Shown one piece after another: positions 36,915 to 50,533 of a DNA stretch of 64,000 nucleotides. Positions within the stretch are counted from its first letter, which is position 1; each line of letters begins with the position of its first letter. The notes under the pieces were generated by a model. It saw only the letters and a program-made list of their open reading frames with translations. It ran no database searches and was not told the origin of the DNA. The stretch spans positions 8,884,385 through 8,948,384 of the forward strand of contig JAAOOA010000086.1 of the NCBI GenBank assembly GCA_012861695.1. The letters run 5' to 3'. The DNA is from Trematomus loennbergii (lineage: Eukaryota; Chordata; Actinopteri; Perciformes; Nototheniidae). Both the position numbers and the translations under genes were made by a program.

Positions 36915-38420
36915 AGAATAGTACAATTTATACCTCACTCTAAGCCACATTTGTACCTCACTCTAAGCCACATTTGGCTGGAGCAAGAGTAAAGAAGTGC
37001 ATTTTGCTCCAGGAGTCATTTGAGACGTTAATGTTTTGGCTCGTTTGTGCCGTGACTCTGGAGTACGATTGGAAATCATTGTATCTGCTCTGAATCCAAG
37101 CTCGCTGCAGCTGCTGTCCTCCAGGAAGAAGAATGAACATACTTTACAGGCAGCGCACGTTCCACGCTAAAAGAGAAAGACTTGCAGCAGTTCATTCCTT
37201 TAAGACAATGTTGGCAAAGCGTTTTGTTTCACATTCAGATTTTAGCCTCGTTCTCATTCTGAGCGCACACAAAAAGCTTGTTATTGTTCGGAATAAAACT
37301 CCCCACACTATTGATGTTATCACCTATTGTGAAGCTCCTGCTATAAAAAACGACTTCCATGCAGCTCTCTTTGTTTGCTGAAGAAATGGAGGTTTTGAAT
37401 ACAAGGTAGTGTTCCAATAGTTAAGTCTTTCAAAACCATGACATCATTTGTTATATATGGAAAGAAACCTGAAAATGGTGTTGATTAATGGGGCTGCACA
37501 TTTGCAAAGAATACTCCTGTTTGAATGAACATAACTGAATAAATGGAAAGCACAGTGAATCCATGCATGGTAAAAATCTTCTTAATAATTAATCATAGTA
37601 GACTGTTTTTGTATTAATTAAATCATAGATTAAACTACTAATTTAAAATAATGAGATGATACTCTACACCACTTGATTTTCCCAACACAACAACAATGTT
37701 GATGACACAATACAGGTTTTTTTATTATTACGAAACAATTTCCATTATACAGACTTTCTGCTTTTTGTGTGCTCTGACAGCTGAAACACCAGCATAGCTG
37801 CATGACTGCATTCACCAAAATGCCAAAAACCCACTGAACAACCAGCTGCTAACACATTCAAACCCTGGCAACACAAATATCAGGATGCACAGACAGAAGA
37901 AAAGGAGGGAACGTGTGTGAGGACTGAGAAGACAGGAAGTGTGTGAGATGGAAGTTTGGCAGGCAGAGCTGGAGGAGAGTTGAGAGGATGGAAAGAAAGA
38001 GTGAGTGCAAGATGGAGAATGACAGGAGACAGAGGCAGAGATAACGATGATGATGATGATGATGGCGATGATTTGGCGGTGATTTGACTGTCTGCTTGTA
38101 AAATCTTGAAGCTTGCGGCCATCAGATTACAGACAACAGCAGCAGAGCACAATGTGAGCCGGTGCATTGAAATAAATGAACGCGCGCGTCAAAACAGAAA
38201 AGAGTAAAATTCATACTGTAATAATGACATTCATATGAAGCTCACAAGGTACAGCTCACTGTGCAAAATTCACAAATAAGTGTGACAGATTGGACTCGGT
38301 TTATAATCAAAATTTTACTAGATGTGTGCCTGTTTTTATGGCCACTCGTACAACAACCCAACAACAACAATCTTGCATACCTTAGGCCTTGAAAATTATC
38401 ATCGTATATATTTGCTAACG
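36915..38420. other. Non-coding; 23-bp tandem duplication and (GAT)n
   Basis: At 36931-36976 the unit TACCTCACTCTAAGCCACAT+TTG is present twice in tandem, next to the LINE break. A (GAT)n tract lies at 38045-38071. No exon supported. Confidence 0.6.
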
Positions 38421-38424
38421 TTAA

Positions 38425-38776
38425 AGGTGGGGTAGGTAATTTTGGAGAAGTGCTAGAATTTGAAAATACACAGCCGGAAGAAATCTGCTACTTCCTTACA
38501 GAGCCCCTCCTCCAACACACACGAACGCGCACATGACCAATGAGGGCACGAGATAAGTTTGTGCACAGATGGAAGGCTGACAGGCCTGGTAGGCCATCCA
38601 GTTATTTTATTGGTCGTGCTTTTTACAGTACTACGGCTTCCACAGATGACATTTTTTTATGGATTTGTTGTCAAAGCACTTAAGATATTCATTGCTATTG
38701 GGATGTTAAGAGCATTCCATGGAATATAACAAAAAGTGTATCTCGAGCTGGTTTCTCAAACTTACCTACCCCACCT
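38425..38776. mobile_element. 352-bp TTAA MITE, family AGGTGGGGTAGGTAA
   Basis: It is flanked by TTAA (38421-38424 and 38777-38780). The termini are AGGTGGGGTAGGTAATTTTG and the inverted CAAACTTACCTACCCCACCT. The interior includes a GAGCCCCTCCTCCAACACAC block and is non-coding. A second complete copy in opposite orientation lies at 50150-50529. Confidence 0.9.
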
Positions 38777-38780
38777 TTAA

Positions 38781-39904
38781 GTTACCATTGCTAGAACAAA
38801 GCCACCTACTCCGAGGGCACTTTTCACCTCTAAAGCGGTATTCATTCAATCTAAATTGAGCGACTTAAGATATTTAAAAAGCCTAGTATACCTTGTTATC
38901 CACAGTATGTATGTATTCTAGTTATAGTAGGTATATTTAAAGTGTAATTAAATGTATTCTTTATGTTGTGTATCTAAATAAGCTCCATCCATTCGTCTGT
39001 CGTCCATCCAATCATCCATCCATCCATCCGTCCGTCCGTCCGTCCGTCCGTCCGTCCGTCCATCCAACAGCAACTCTCAGAGCCAGTCCAAATCACACTG
39101 CCATCTTGTAATCCTAACATAACATATGTGGAGTTTATGTTAACCATCTGTGTGTTTACCCTAGATATAAATGTTTTAGATCCTGTGGCAGTAACGTTAT
39201 GTTTTATAGATGGTTTATTGACTCCCAGGTTGCATAGATAAGGTAACTGCTGGTGCTTACCTGTGTTATGACGGTGAACAGCTAACAGTTATTGGTATGT
39301 CTCTTAGAAGGCCTTTTAAAAAGCACCCCGCTATTAGTAAGCCTTCCTCCACAAACACAGGTTAGTCTGCCTCCATCACCGCTAGTTTTTTCATGTCGGC
39401 TTGGCGTGTCTGGGCCTTTAAACGTACTGATCAGGTGAATTCAGGTAAAAGCCACAGTCACATTCTGCTCTGAATGATTAACCTGATCAGATGCAGAGGA
39501 CGGTGGGGACAAGGATTTAAAGAGGACTTAATCCCTTCAGACAACTGAGACATGAAGTGCATTGTAACATAATAAGTAAAACACACAAGTGCGAAGTGAC
39601 GGAGAGGAAGAGAGAACAACAACAGGACAACCAGGACATGTTATTTCAAGGATTTAGGAGGAAAGGACAACATATTTACTCTAGGCCTGTTTTTGTGTGT
39701 GCAATTGCATACTGTACTGTAATTCTCTCTGGATTGAAGCATTAGCTCAAATATAGTAACACAATGTAGGACAGAAGATGCAGGCAAGAAGGAAGATACT
39801 ATTGTTAGCTGTTAATTAAAAATATTGCATATTTTTCCCTCAGATGATAAAGCTTTATGTAAATTCCAACAAGAAAATATTGAGAATAAAGGGATGATGA
39901 GGAG
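38781..39904. other. Non-coding; (CCAT/CCGT)n microsatellite at 39002-39064
   Basis: Tetranucleotide repeats CATC then CGTC form a compound microsatellite. Otherwise nothing supported. Confidence 0.7.
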
Positions 39905-39909
39905 GAAAA

Positions 39910-40080
39910 ATCCAATCCAACTTTATTTATAAAGCACTTTAAAACCTCCATACTAAAGTGCTGTACAGAGAAATTCTAAATCACACAGCGCAGCCCACGA
40001 AACAAATAAAGATAAGAACACAAAATAAACAATAATAAAACAACAGCCATAGTAAAAACAATGCACCATTTAAAAGCAAC
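39910..40080 (-). mobile_element. L2-type LINE 3' end remnant
   Basis: On the minus strand the words CAGCACTTTAGTATGG, TTTAAAGTGCTTTATAAATA and a TTGGATTGGATT tail form the L2-like 3' terminus, as in the element at 13505-15291. No reverse transcriptase frame remains. Confidence 0.65.
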
Positions 40081-40084
40081 CATC

Positions 40085-41275
40085 TACAAAGCGCAGAACG
40101 CTAAGGAGAAGAGCGCAGAGGAAGAGGAAGGACACATAAGTAACAGAAATGGGAAATGGGAGAGCAGGTATAAGATAAGAGAGGGAGACAGTGGAAGAGC
40201 TCAGACAGTCACCCCCCAACCCTCAGGGGGACTGACTGCTCATCTGGAGTGGAGGAGTGTCTCACAGCCTGCTCTCTCTCACACACTTTTTTAATAACAC
40301 CTCCCCGGTGAACTTCGAAAGACAAACTCACTCAGGAGAACCAGAAAACCTTTCCTACTTCTCCGTCAGCGCTCTCAAGAGCTTTGGTCACCATGGATCT
40401 GTGACCTTTATTATAGGTTAATTTTTCAGATGTAATGATTCCACTCCATAGAAGGGTATCATTCGCCTACACAAGCTGCACACATTAAGGGTATAGAATA
40501 AAAGGAGACTTTATAGAACAATAGCATTTTCAGTTGGAACTACATTAAATATTCATGCAACACTTAAACCAACAGCACTAACAGCCAGAAGGAACATTTA
40601 TCAAGTTTAAACTGGGAAAAACCATGTGAAAATATAGGGTGAGAAACATGCAGCAGGTTGCTTCCTGGTTTGCAAATGTTTCACTAAGAACGGATTAAAT
40701 CAGTTCATCATTCCTTACCTTGAGAACTCAGATTGAATAATAAGCTTATAAAAACAGTTCTATGTTCTCGTAGTTAATGTAAAATAAACCATATTCTATT
40801 GATACAATGCTTCTTGTTAGCCTCTTTTATTATGTATGATTTTGTTTCAGTTACCCTATTACTGAAGAACTATATTACATGACTGTTGGGACTCCATGTC
40901 CGGTCATGATACTTTTTATTGTCTGTCTCTTTCTTCCTCTCTCTTTTCCTTTCACACCTTCCCTCATTGCTCATCAACACGTCGGCTTGTCAGCCTCCCA
41001 TCTGTCCCATCTCCTGGCCTGGTCTCGCATGTTTTTCCCCCTCTGTCTCCCTATCTATATATGTTATTGCCCACATATATACCTTTACTTGATTTGTTTT
41101 CATACATTTCTTACCTCTTTCTCTATCTGTCATGCTTTTTACCTTGGCATCAAGTCGAATCTGATATTTCTTTATTTCATGTTTTAGCTTCATCCTCTGA
41201 TGCAATACGTGGATTCATCTGTGCAATAAGAAATGAAGTTTGGGAAAACCTTAATTTGAGACATGAAAAGGGGAC
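40085..41275. other. Non-coding; pyrimidine-rich 40910-41160
   Basis: C/T-rich sequence produces serine/leucine-rich frames that are not supported as genes. Nothing else recognised. Confidence 0.45.
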
Positions 41276-41278
41276 ACC

Positions 41279-42035
41279 TCTAGTTATACTAGTAGTGATT
41301 GTGCCACTAGTAAAACAAGCGGCTCTAGTTATACTAATTAATTAAAGAACATTTGTTCTTCAATACTTTACTAGTAAAATGGTCTTTCGACTGCACTAGT
41401 TGACATATTTTCTTTAGTATAGTGAATGCCAAATGTCCACTAGTAAACTAATGAATGCCTTACTATTAGTTAACTAGTGTGGCTTCAAAATGTTTACTAC
41501 TAGTACCAGTGAAAGCCAAAATGCTTGCGAGGCACAGCAGTTGCACAAAGTGCTAATTAGGAGGTTGTAAGAGATGTGCATTGAAGATTCTTATTGGTGC
41601 ACCATTTCATTAAAATAAAATACCACCAAAATGTTGACTGTGGGGAATTTTAGCTAGAGAGCCAATAGGAAGCCTTTATGCACTTTGTGAACATTTGTGC
41701 CTCGGCTAGTTATCTGGTCAGCAATTGATGGATCTTACTAAATAAATGCAGCGGAAAAATTGTAGGTCACTAGTAAGCTGAATCTATGTTTGTCTAGTTA
41801 ACATGTGAGAGCTGTTGCAGCTCAATAGTAACGTTTTCTGCGTCACTGTTCAGTTCAGAGGGCCAGTAGGTGTCTAAAAGCGAACTAGATGGGACTTTAG
41901 TGCTATTTGTGAGGCACCATCACTGGTTGAGTTTATGTTGGAACTGATGCGACAAAAGTCCCACTACAGTAGTTGCTGACAAATATGTGACAAGTTGTGT
42001 TCCACTAGTAAGACAGAATGCCAAACTAGTGTGAC
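41279..42035. repeat. ACTAGT-rich block
   Basis: I count ten ACTAGT hexamers in about 750 bp, plus several CTAGTTA variants, where chance would give fewer than one. Recurrent contexts are CCACTAGTAA and GAATGCC(A/T)A. It may be an old, diverged tandem repeat or a dispersed repeat built from such units. No termini or coding frame were found. Confidence 0.6.
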
Positions 42036-42231
42036 CATATATCCAACTGGTTCTGACAATGAGCCATTTAGTGGAGGAATCTGCTGTCTGATATCAGGGA
42101 TGTTTCTGCAGCTTTGTCCCAAAACCACCAAAACTCTTATCGTAACACAGAGCCTGTCTCTTAACCATGCTCTGTGGTTGTGTGCTGTTACAGTTAGAGA
42201 GTAAGAGGGTCTCCAGTGTTCGGTCCTTACC

Positions 42232-42462
42232 TCACTTCAGCATGTTCTCAGGCTGCAGAGCTTCCTGTTCTCCTGAGGCCACTGTTGCTTCTCTGTCAAT
42301 CTGTTGTTGTCTTTCCCGAATCTTGCCGGTATAATTGGTTAGTGTTGTTGCAAAATCTATGATAACATGACACGAAAACATAACGCTTACCTTTGATGTA
42401 AGGATGGACAGACATAGACAGACTACACTGCAGGCCATGATGTATATGGGTCTCTCCCCCAC
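42232..42462 (-). other. Unassigned minus-strand ORF with signal-like N terminus
   Basis: The 76-residue frame has an internal methionine in good start context (ATCATGG) followed by a hydrophobic ACSVVCLCLSILTS segment like a secretion signal. A perfect-looking donor AAAG|GTAAGCG occurs at about 42392, just after it. This could be the first coding exon of a small secreted protein, but no partner exon was identified and I do not recognise the protein. Chance remains the likelier explanation. Confidence 0.2.
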
Positions 42463-43626
42463 TTCTCACCGGTCCCTTGTGCTGTCTCTTCCCTGCTGTT
42501 AACACTGACCTGTCTTGTTAAGCCTTCTGCCTTTGACATACTCAAGGTGTGTCCCCGGTCTCAAGTTAAAAATACATGACGCGTGTCCTCAACAATCAGG
42601 TTAATTTATTGAGGTGGTAAGGTTGGCAAGGCCAAGGATTAGTTTTGGTAATATGTAGTTAAGGGGTATTAAAAGGAGGGTCTACTTTACTGCCTAATTA
42701 AACCAAGGCTTTGGTAATGGTTCTGCCTGAGGTAATGGCACCGGTAATGGTACTTATGGCTTTTTCCCCAGAATAATGTGACAAGCTTCTAAAATAAATG
42801 CCGTTCAGTCTTCCTGCAGCACCTGTTTTTTCTGAACACAATGATGATAAATAGCAATTTTGTTTTAATGGGGGTTATTGCTGTATTTTCATGAACTTTC
42901 AAGGGCAGTTTTTGGCTTTGAGTGAACTGTTTTTAAATGATACACAAAAACAAAATCATGCCTTTCAGTCACACATATAAGCACAACCTTGTCCTGCCTT
43001 CATTTGGTAGAGCCGCCTCATCTTTTACGTTGGAATCTGAACTTTTTATGAAATATTTCCCCATTTTTAGATACATCTAACCTCACTCCCATCTGAAATC
43101 ATCATTCTTTCCCATGCCCACTGTGAGGTCAGGATTTAAGCATTGCTGCCATGTAAGGATGTGGAACAAAATCCTTCCTTCATGCATAAAGGTATTTTAA
43201 AGTTCAGCTGAGGCTTATTTAAGGCTTCAGGAGTCCAAGGTAGCTAAATCAAATGGATTTCTCCCAAAGTTGGCCCTTTTTGTGGTAAAATTCTCTCTCT
43301 TAGAATCCCTGGAAAGTATTTCCCAGTTGGTCTACAGTGAATGGATAACATTAAGATAGAATTTTGTATATAAGAGAGCTTTTCACAAGAAAACTCTGGT
43401 GTGCAGTTTTTGCACTGTGAAGAGGACTGCAGACTTTGTTCCACATCTCTTTCATTCTAGGAAATGCTATTTCAAGTCCAATATGGAAAGAAGAATGAAT
43501 GAATAGGTATAATTACCTTTTAAAAAATCTACATACAGTATTGGAAAGTGAATGTCGTACATAAAACAGACTTCAGCTAAATCTGAACACATCCTTCAAT
43601 GAGCAGTTCAATTCATAAGCAAATAT
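42463..43626. other. Non-coding stretch, nothing recognised
   Basis: No exon or transposon end supported. GGTAATGG words recur near 42645-42750. Confidence 0.45.
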
Positions 43627-43630
43627 TTAA

Positions 43631-44766
43631 CCTGTTAAGTCAGAGAGACCCCGGTACCGGGGCCCTCCCGCAACATCTTGCAGGAAACAGTGTCTGAGGG
43701 CATGTTCATTTAATAAACTATGAATGTTTTACATCCATGTAACGGGAAGAAACTCATCTAACTGATCTTTTTTTTTTTAAAAACCCACAATGCTAACGCT
43801 GAGCCTCTGAATTAGCAACAAGCAAAAAATGCTAACAGATTTACTGCACCGAAACTCACTCATAAAACCTTATTATTTATCTTTTCTGCACATCCAACCC
43901 ATCGATCTGATCGTGAGATGACACAGAATCGATGGGTACATACATTATCACTCTATGATACGAACTCGCGACTTTATAAACAAAAACAGACATCAAAACA
44001 TGTGGCGCTAGGTAGCTAAAAACGCTAACATGGCTTACCTGTGTCGTTGTCTGGTCAAAAGTGGTCTTCAATGGCATTAAAACGATAAAAACGCTGCATG
44101 AAGTTAATCCTGTGTCCCTTTGAAATGATTTCTGATAATCCATAAGCAATAAAACTGCTTTTCCGTTTCCAGATGTCAGAGCTAGAGATAGGTTCACTCT
44201 GATGCAAAACTGCATGTGCGAAGCCCCCACCTTTTTTCTTTACCATGTGTGTGTGTGGGGAAATTCCCCTTCAATTCTATTGGCTCTAACGGTCAGAAAG
44301 ACATTTCATTCGTCAAAATCAACAAAGGGGGGCCAGAGATATGGAAAATCCACCCAAATGACCCCAGAAGTGTTTGTTTTTTTGCTAAATCTCTCTAAAA
44401 AGGTCAGATTTCACTTGTTTTGCATCAATCTTGATACAGGGTACTTATTATATGTTGTACTTTGGATTCCTAAAGCTTTTAGTCTACTAACCCATCATCC
44501 AAGGGTAGTTTTCACTATAAGTAAAAAATAATTTTTGGACGGACACTATAATTTACAGTTTTTTACTATGTTCAATCTGAATTTTCTTTAAAATAAAAAA
44601 CATCTATATTGATTCTGACTTTTCTACATCCAACTCACAGGTTTATCATTACTTTGAGAAAAAAGATTATTAATTTAACCCTTTTAGAAGGGAAGATATG
44701 GTCATTTGTTCTGGGAATGTCATTTTCGAGCCTGAGACCTGAAAAACAGGCTCAGGGCTTAACAGG
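43631..44766. mobile_element. 1136-bp TTAA element, family CCTGTTAAG
   Basis: It is flanked by TTAA on both sides (43627-43630 and 44767-44770). The termini are CCTGTTAAG and CTTAACAGG, an inverted 9-bp pair. It has no transposase. The left half recurs at 48809-49440 and the right half recurs inverted at 53457-53930, so this copy is the most complete of its family here. Confidence 0.85.
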
Positions 44767-44770
44767 TTAA

Positions 44771-47670
44771 CAAATGATCATGTATACAAACATAAAGAAA
44801 CTCTGAAACACATGTGACTTAAGTGGATGCACAAATTGGCATGCGGGAAGTGGAGAGAAAGAGATATTGATTCAAACAAAGGGAGAAAGAGATTAGATTA
44901 AGTAAAGTATGGTGAATAAAACAGATTATGTGAATGGGGGGAGAGGAGGCAATTTTGCAAAATGAAGCCAAGATGACAGATTTTATGTGAAAATATAAGC
45001 ATTCTAGTAAGATTGTATAACTTTATTTCTGAACAAGGCCATTGTTTCTGAAATCGATGATAAAATTGTACTCACCAAAGTAAAGCCAAGACTTGCGAAA
45101 ACAGTGAATTGCTTCAAAGCTATGGTGCGATTTGGCAAAAAAAAAGAGAAATTAGGTGACCAGAAAGATTGTACATTTTATTCAGATCTTCTAAACCACT
45201 TTCATTCAAGGTAGAATTCTAAGTGATAGTGCATCCTGATATGTTGATAATAATCGCACAGAAAATATGTTTTGTAAATTGGTCTGTACATGTGATTTCA
45301 ACAGACAGTTATAGGGCAATTAACGTAATTGTAACCTGTAATTTCTTTATCTAAAACGTTTGACTATTGGAATCTGGGGATTGTTTAAAACTTTTCTGAT
45401 GAAGGACTATCCGACTGAGTTTCCACATCTCTCAAATAACCCTGGAGTAAATAAAATGCCAGTACTTACATGAATGAGGGCCAAAAAGAAGTCCTACTTG
45501 TATGAAGCTGAAATTTCCCGTTGATTGGAGGATTTCTCCAGGGGTTTTCAAAGTCTTAGACCGTTAGCCTCCCATCAGACGAGGCTTAGTTTTAATCAAT
45601 AGCTGAGTTCCTATGGGATCAGGATTATCTCATTTGATCCCATAGACACTGAACAGTTGAGCCAAGAAGGCCTCATACTGCTATTTTACATGACTAGAGA
45701 CTATACCTAAGGCATGTGCAATATGTGAAAAACTGTAAAATCTTCTGTTGGGAAAATATTGAATATACTCTTCTAATATCAGAGTAGCACATGATAACAA
45801 AGGTCCTACGTAGCTGTGTGTGTAACCAGATGTATGATGACCTAGAAGAGCATAAGGACACACTGTTTTAGGCATATGATATGTGACAACAATTAACATG
45901 ATGATTCAGCCTCTATGGAGATAGACATATGACTGTCATGTTTATTGCTTACGCAGGCCTTAGCAAATCTAAACGAAGCATAGAATACAGCTTTGAACCG
46001 GTATTCTGCATCATGTGACTGTAACACCCTCTCTTGTATTTAAGGCATGTGAAGGACACTGTTCGGGGAACTATTTATCCCACACAGCTCTGTGTGTGAT
46101 GACTACTTCCATTCTTGCAAGGATAATAAATACATGTATCCTGATATTGAAGACCAAGTTGGTGACGAGTGATATTTTTCTAACATGTTCAGAACAACTT
46201 TATCTCTGAACTATGTCTTACAACATGTATGTTATTTCATTACAATGTATATTAATTATTGATTTGATACTAGTTTCCCGTTCCATTCATTGAGATTCCT
46301 CTGTTTAAAAGCCCCTTGGCGAGGATGCCCCCCACTTTGAAGACCTCCGGATGGATCAATAAACTGATTGATTTTTTGATTAGTTGATTGATTCATTTTA
46401 TCATCCATTAGCTCAACCGGTTAACTGGTTATTTGTCTTTCAGTCGCCATTCACTCAATAATTCGATCATCCAGCAGTCATTCTCCATCAATTTCCCTCC
46501 ATCGCTCCCCCCCATCATCCCCATTCATCTACATAACTCCCCCCCCCCCCCACAATCACGCTCTCCCTTCTACTTCTTCATCTCCCTCATTTTTCACCCA
46601 GCCCCTTCTCGCTTATTGAATCAATCCCCCTCCCCCCTTCACTCGATCTAGCGCACCTTCCATCAATCTACCTATCGGCTCTGCTCTCTTGCCCATCTTT
46701 GTCTCCCATCTCGGCTCCTCGGGGACCACAAAGGCATCTAATGCATCTTTTTGCATGTAAAATGGATAATTAATTTCAGACGGATAATGCATGGTGGCAG
46801 GCAGGAAGAAAGGTGCAGTATCCCTGGAGAAAGAATTCCCTTACTTTATTCGTCCACGGAGATTCAGCAGCCTTCCAAACTAGAAAAACTGACATTTGAT
46901 GGATGTATTGAGAAAAGAAAACCCCTCAGCCAAAAATATAACCGGTTGATGTACAAGTTGATGTTTTTCCTTGTAGTCCTTTTGCTGCTACTTCTGCTGC
47001 TGCTTTGTATTGTGAAAGAGTTAGCATGAGCTCTGATAGATAATGTTCTACGGGAAAGTGTGATGACAGAAAATCCAAACCAATTTTACAGTTTGAACGG
47101 TGAATGTTTTAAGGGAGGGTAATAGAGTGCCACAGTGACGCGTCCTAAAACCCGGAAGTAAGTTAGCATGTTTACCACTTCCGGTTCCTTCGACAAAAAG
47201 CAATGCAATTTCTCCATAGGATTTTGGAAAATAGCTCGAAATAAGGTCTGTGGTTGACACAAATTGAAGAGACAGATCACGTTTTGTTCTACGACATTAA
47301 ATACATCAGCAGTGACCCCACTGGTGATTTTTGAAGAATTTACGTGTCTGAAAAACTATGGTTGTTACCAAGTGGCTGAATAGGACTACAGAAATTGTCG
47401 AGGCCGTGGTACGTCATTACGCCGAACACATAAACACTCCTCTAAGTTTGTTTGCCCTGTTCTGCTTGAAAGCAAGTACCTGCCTCCTGCAAACTGTTCA
47501 AACAAACGCTTCAACTTGGACCATTTAGAATCTGTATTTTTGAAATTGTCGTTTTTAACACCGTAGTTTTACAAATTATAGAATAATTAATTACCGGTGT
47601 TTTCCAATTTTACTCCGCAGTTTGTTTCATTAGCTAACGTTAGCTAAGCTACTTAGCTACTATTGCTACG
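44771..47670. other. Non-coding stretch, nothing firm
   Basis: It contains a C-rich run (46540-46551) and C/T-rich sequence around 46480-46640. No exon supported. Near 47135-47185 GTGACGCGT and two CCGGAAG/CTTCCGG words precede the THAP-like exon. Confidence 0.45.
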
Positions 47671-47672
47671 CA

Positions 47673-47786
47673 ATGGTTTGTTGCTTTGCTCCGGGTTGCA
47701 GCCACAGGTCTTCGCATTGGAACTTGCTCGTTCTATCATTTCCCAGCCAATGTTTTCCAAAGGAGAGTCTGGATTCGTGCTATGAG
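47673..47786 (+). pseudogene. THAP-type zinc-finger first exon, frameshifted
   Basis: From the ATG at 47673 the frame gives MVCCFAPGCSHRS, the start of a THAP DNA-binding domain with the C-x4-C pair. A one-base shift between about 47708 and 47720 leads into TCSFYHFPANVFQRRVWIRA, the next part of the same fold with the F.FP and W.RA(M)R signatures. The exon ends at ATGAG|GTAAGC, a good donor at a position where THAP genes are often interrupted. The remaining C..H part of the finger would be in a later exon, which I did not find. It may be a decayed gene copy or part of a THAP-bearing transposon (P or Kolobok type). Confidence 0.6.
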
Positions 47787-48588
<802 letters not shown>

Positions 48589-48808
48589 CAAGAGCTGACT
48601 CCTGATTATAAACATGCAAATGGAGCTGTAAAAGGAACATTAAATTCCTCTCCTTGCTCTTTCGATTTTGAAATAGCTACTCTTCTCAAACCCCCTCCTT
48701 GTTCTTCCTCCCCTCACAGTCCTCCTCTCTGTATCCACTCCTCCTGCCTCTCCATCACTCGTTGTTAACTCTGTCTGTCCCTCATCTTGTTTTTCTGCTT
48801 CCTCTTAA

Positions 48809-49440
48809 CCTGTTAAGCCCGAGAGACCCCGGGACCGGGGCACTGCCGCAACATCTTGCAGGAAACAGTGTCTGAGGGCATGTTCATTTAATAAACTATG
48901 AATGTTTTATATCCATGTAACGGGAAGAAACTCATCTAACTGATCTTTTTTTTTTTTTTTTCAAAAGAAAACCCACAATGCTAACACTGAGCCTCTGAAT
49001 TAGCAAGGAGCGAAAAATGCTAACAGATTACTGCACCGAAAATCACTCACAAAACCTTATTATTTATCTGTTCTCCACATCCATGACATCGATTCACATC
49101 GTGAGGTGACACAGAATCGATGGGTACCCTCATTATCACTGAATTATACGAAATCGCGACGTTATAAAAAAAACAGACATCAAAACAGGTGACGCTAGGT
49201 AGCTAAAAATGCTAACATTCTTACCTTGGCTCTGTAGTCTCTCCGAAGTGGTCTTCAATGGCATTAAACGATAAAAACGCTGCTGAAGTTAATCCATAGG
49301 TTAATCCGATGTGTCTGTGTCCCTTTGAAATTATTTCTGATAATCCATGAGAAATAAAACGGATAATCCATGCTTTTCCATTTCTAGATGTCAGAGCTAG
49401 AGTGTAGCTTCACTCTAATGCACATAAGGGGACACACACA
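48809..49440. mobile_element. CCTGTTAAG-family element, left half
   Basis: It starts after TTAA (48805-48808) with CCTGTTAAGCCCGAGAGACC and follows the element at 43631 closely through ACTAAT-free blocks such as AACATCTTGCAGGAAACAGT. It ends near a TG tract, and the right half is absent. Confidence 0.8.
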
Positions 49441-49446
49441 CATCTC

Positions 49447-49452
<6 letters not shown>

Positions 49453-49515
<63 letters not shown>

Positions 49516-49522
49516 TGTGTGT

Positions 49523-49572
<50 letters not shown>
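49453..49572. repeat. (TG)n microsatellite, 120 bp
   Basis: TG dinucleotides with two CTG interruptions, located where the CCTGTTAAG-family copy breaks off. Confidence 0.97.
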
Positions 49573-49575
<3 letters not shown>

Positions 49576-50145
49576 ATCTGATCCGGATGGTTACTAATTC
49601 CTTTTCTGTATGGTGGTCATTTTTGACCGGGAACACCATGGGTGTAAGTTGACTAAATCATCCAAAATTCAATGAAAGTGGTGATCAGCAATTGTATATG
49701 TTCAAATGTCTACTGTGAAGGATATCATAAAGCCTTAATGCAATCGAATGTAAAACAAAACAGTTATGATTGATGAAATTAGTAAATCGGTCAGATTTGA
49801 CCCGAAGACAACGGTTGAACTGTCTATTTCCTCCCCTTACGCTCAATTTATCTTGCCTTTTACCTTCCATTTTTTAAATTCCTTCACACCTCAATGTCCT
49901 CCTTCCTTTTTCTTCCTTTTCCTCTACTCTTCCCAGTCCTTAGCTAACATTTACATCTCACGTTTCTCTTATTTTACCTCTTTTCCTCACTCTTCTCATT
50001 GCTCTCTCCACTCACTCCCCTTTTCGGTTTCTTGACATGATGTATTTAGCCCTTAAATGGGCATATACATATTATGTAAAACTAATCGATTATTTCCTAG
50101 ATGACACCCACATATACATACATACTACAGATTAATACACCCCTA
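49573..50145. other. Non-coding stretch, nothing recognised
   Basis: C/T-rich from 49840 to 50030. No exon supported. Confidence 0.45.
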
Positions 50146-50149
50146 TTAA

Positions 50150-50529
50150 AGGTAGGGTATGTAAGTTTGAGAAACCGGCTCGAGATACACTTTTTGTTAT
50201 ATTCCATTGAATGCTCTTAACATCCCGTTAGCAATGAATATCTTAAGTGCTTTGACAAAAAATCCATAAAAAAAATTAATCTGTGGAAGCCGTAAAACTG
50301 TAAAAAGTACGACCAATCATTTTAGCCGGCCCGGATAAAATTACTGGATGGACTGCCTGCCTGTCAGCCTTCCATCTGTGCACAAACTTATCTCGTCCCT
50401 CATTGGTCATGTGTGCGTTCGTGTGTGTTGGAGGAGGGGCTCTATAAGGAAGTGGCAGATTTTCTCCGGTCGTATATTTTCAAATTCTAGCGATCTCGAG
50501 CCGGTTTCTCAAACTTACATACCTTACCT
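50150..50529. mobile_element. 380-bp TTAA MITE, second copy, opposite orientation
   Basis: It is flanked by TTAA (50146-50149 and 50530-50533), with termini AGGTAGGGTATGTAAGTTTG and the inverted CAAACTTACATACCTTACCT. Inner blocks (CACTTTTTGTTATATTCCAT, TGGAGGAGGGGCTCT) match 38425-38776 in reverse orientation. Confidence 0.9.
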
Positions 50530-50533
50530 TTAA

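Noticed and set aside
38986..39067. CRISPR-like short repeats
   Set aside because: The CATC/CGTC units are contiguous with no spacers; it is an ordinary microsatellite.
45535..45560. CAGGGGTTTTCAAAGTC as a hAT left terminus
   Set aside because: The motif looks right, but no inverted partner or 8-bp direct repeat was found downstream.
46751..47029. Membrane protein suggested by a leucine run
   Set aside because: The run comes from a short CTG/CTT repeat. No signal, splice site or conserved context supports a gene.
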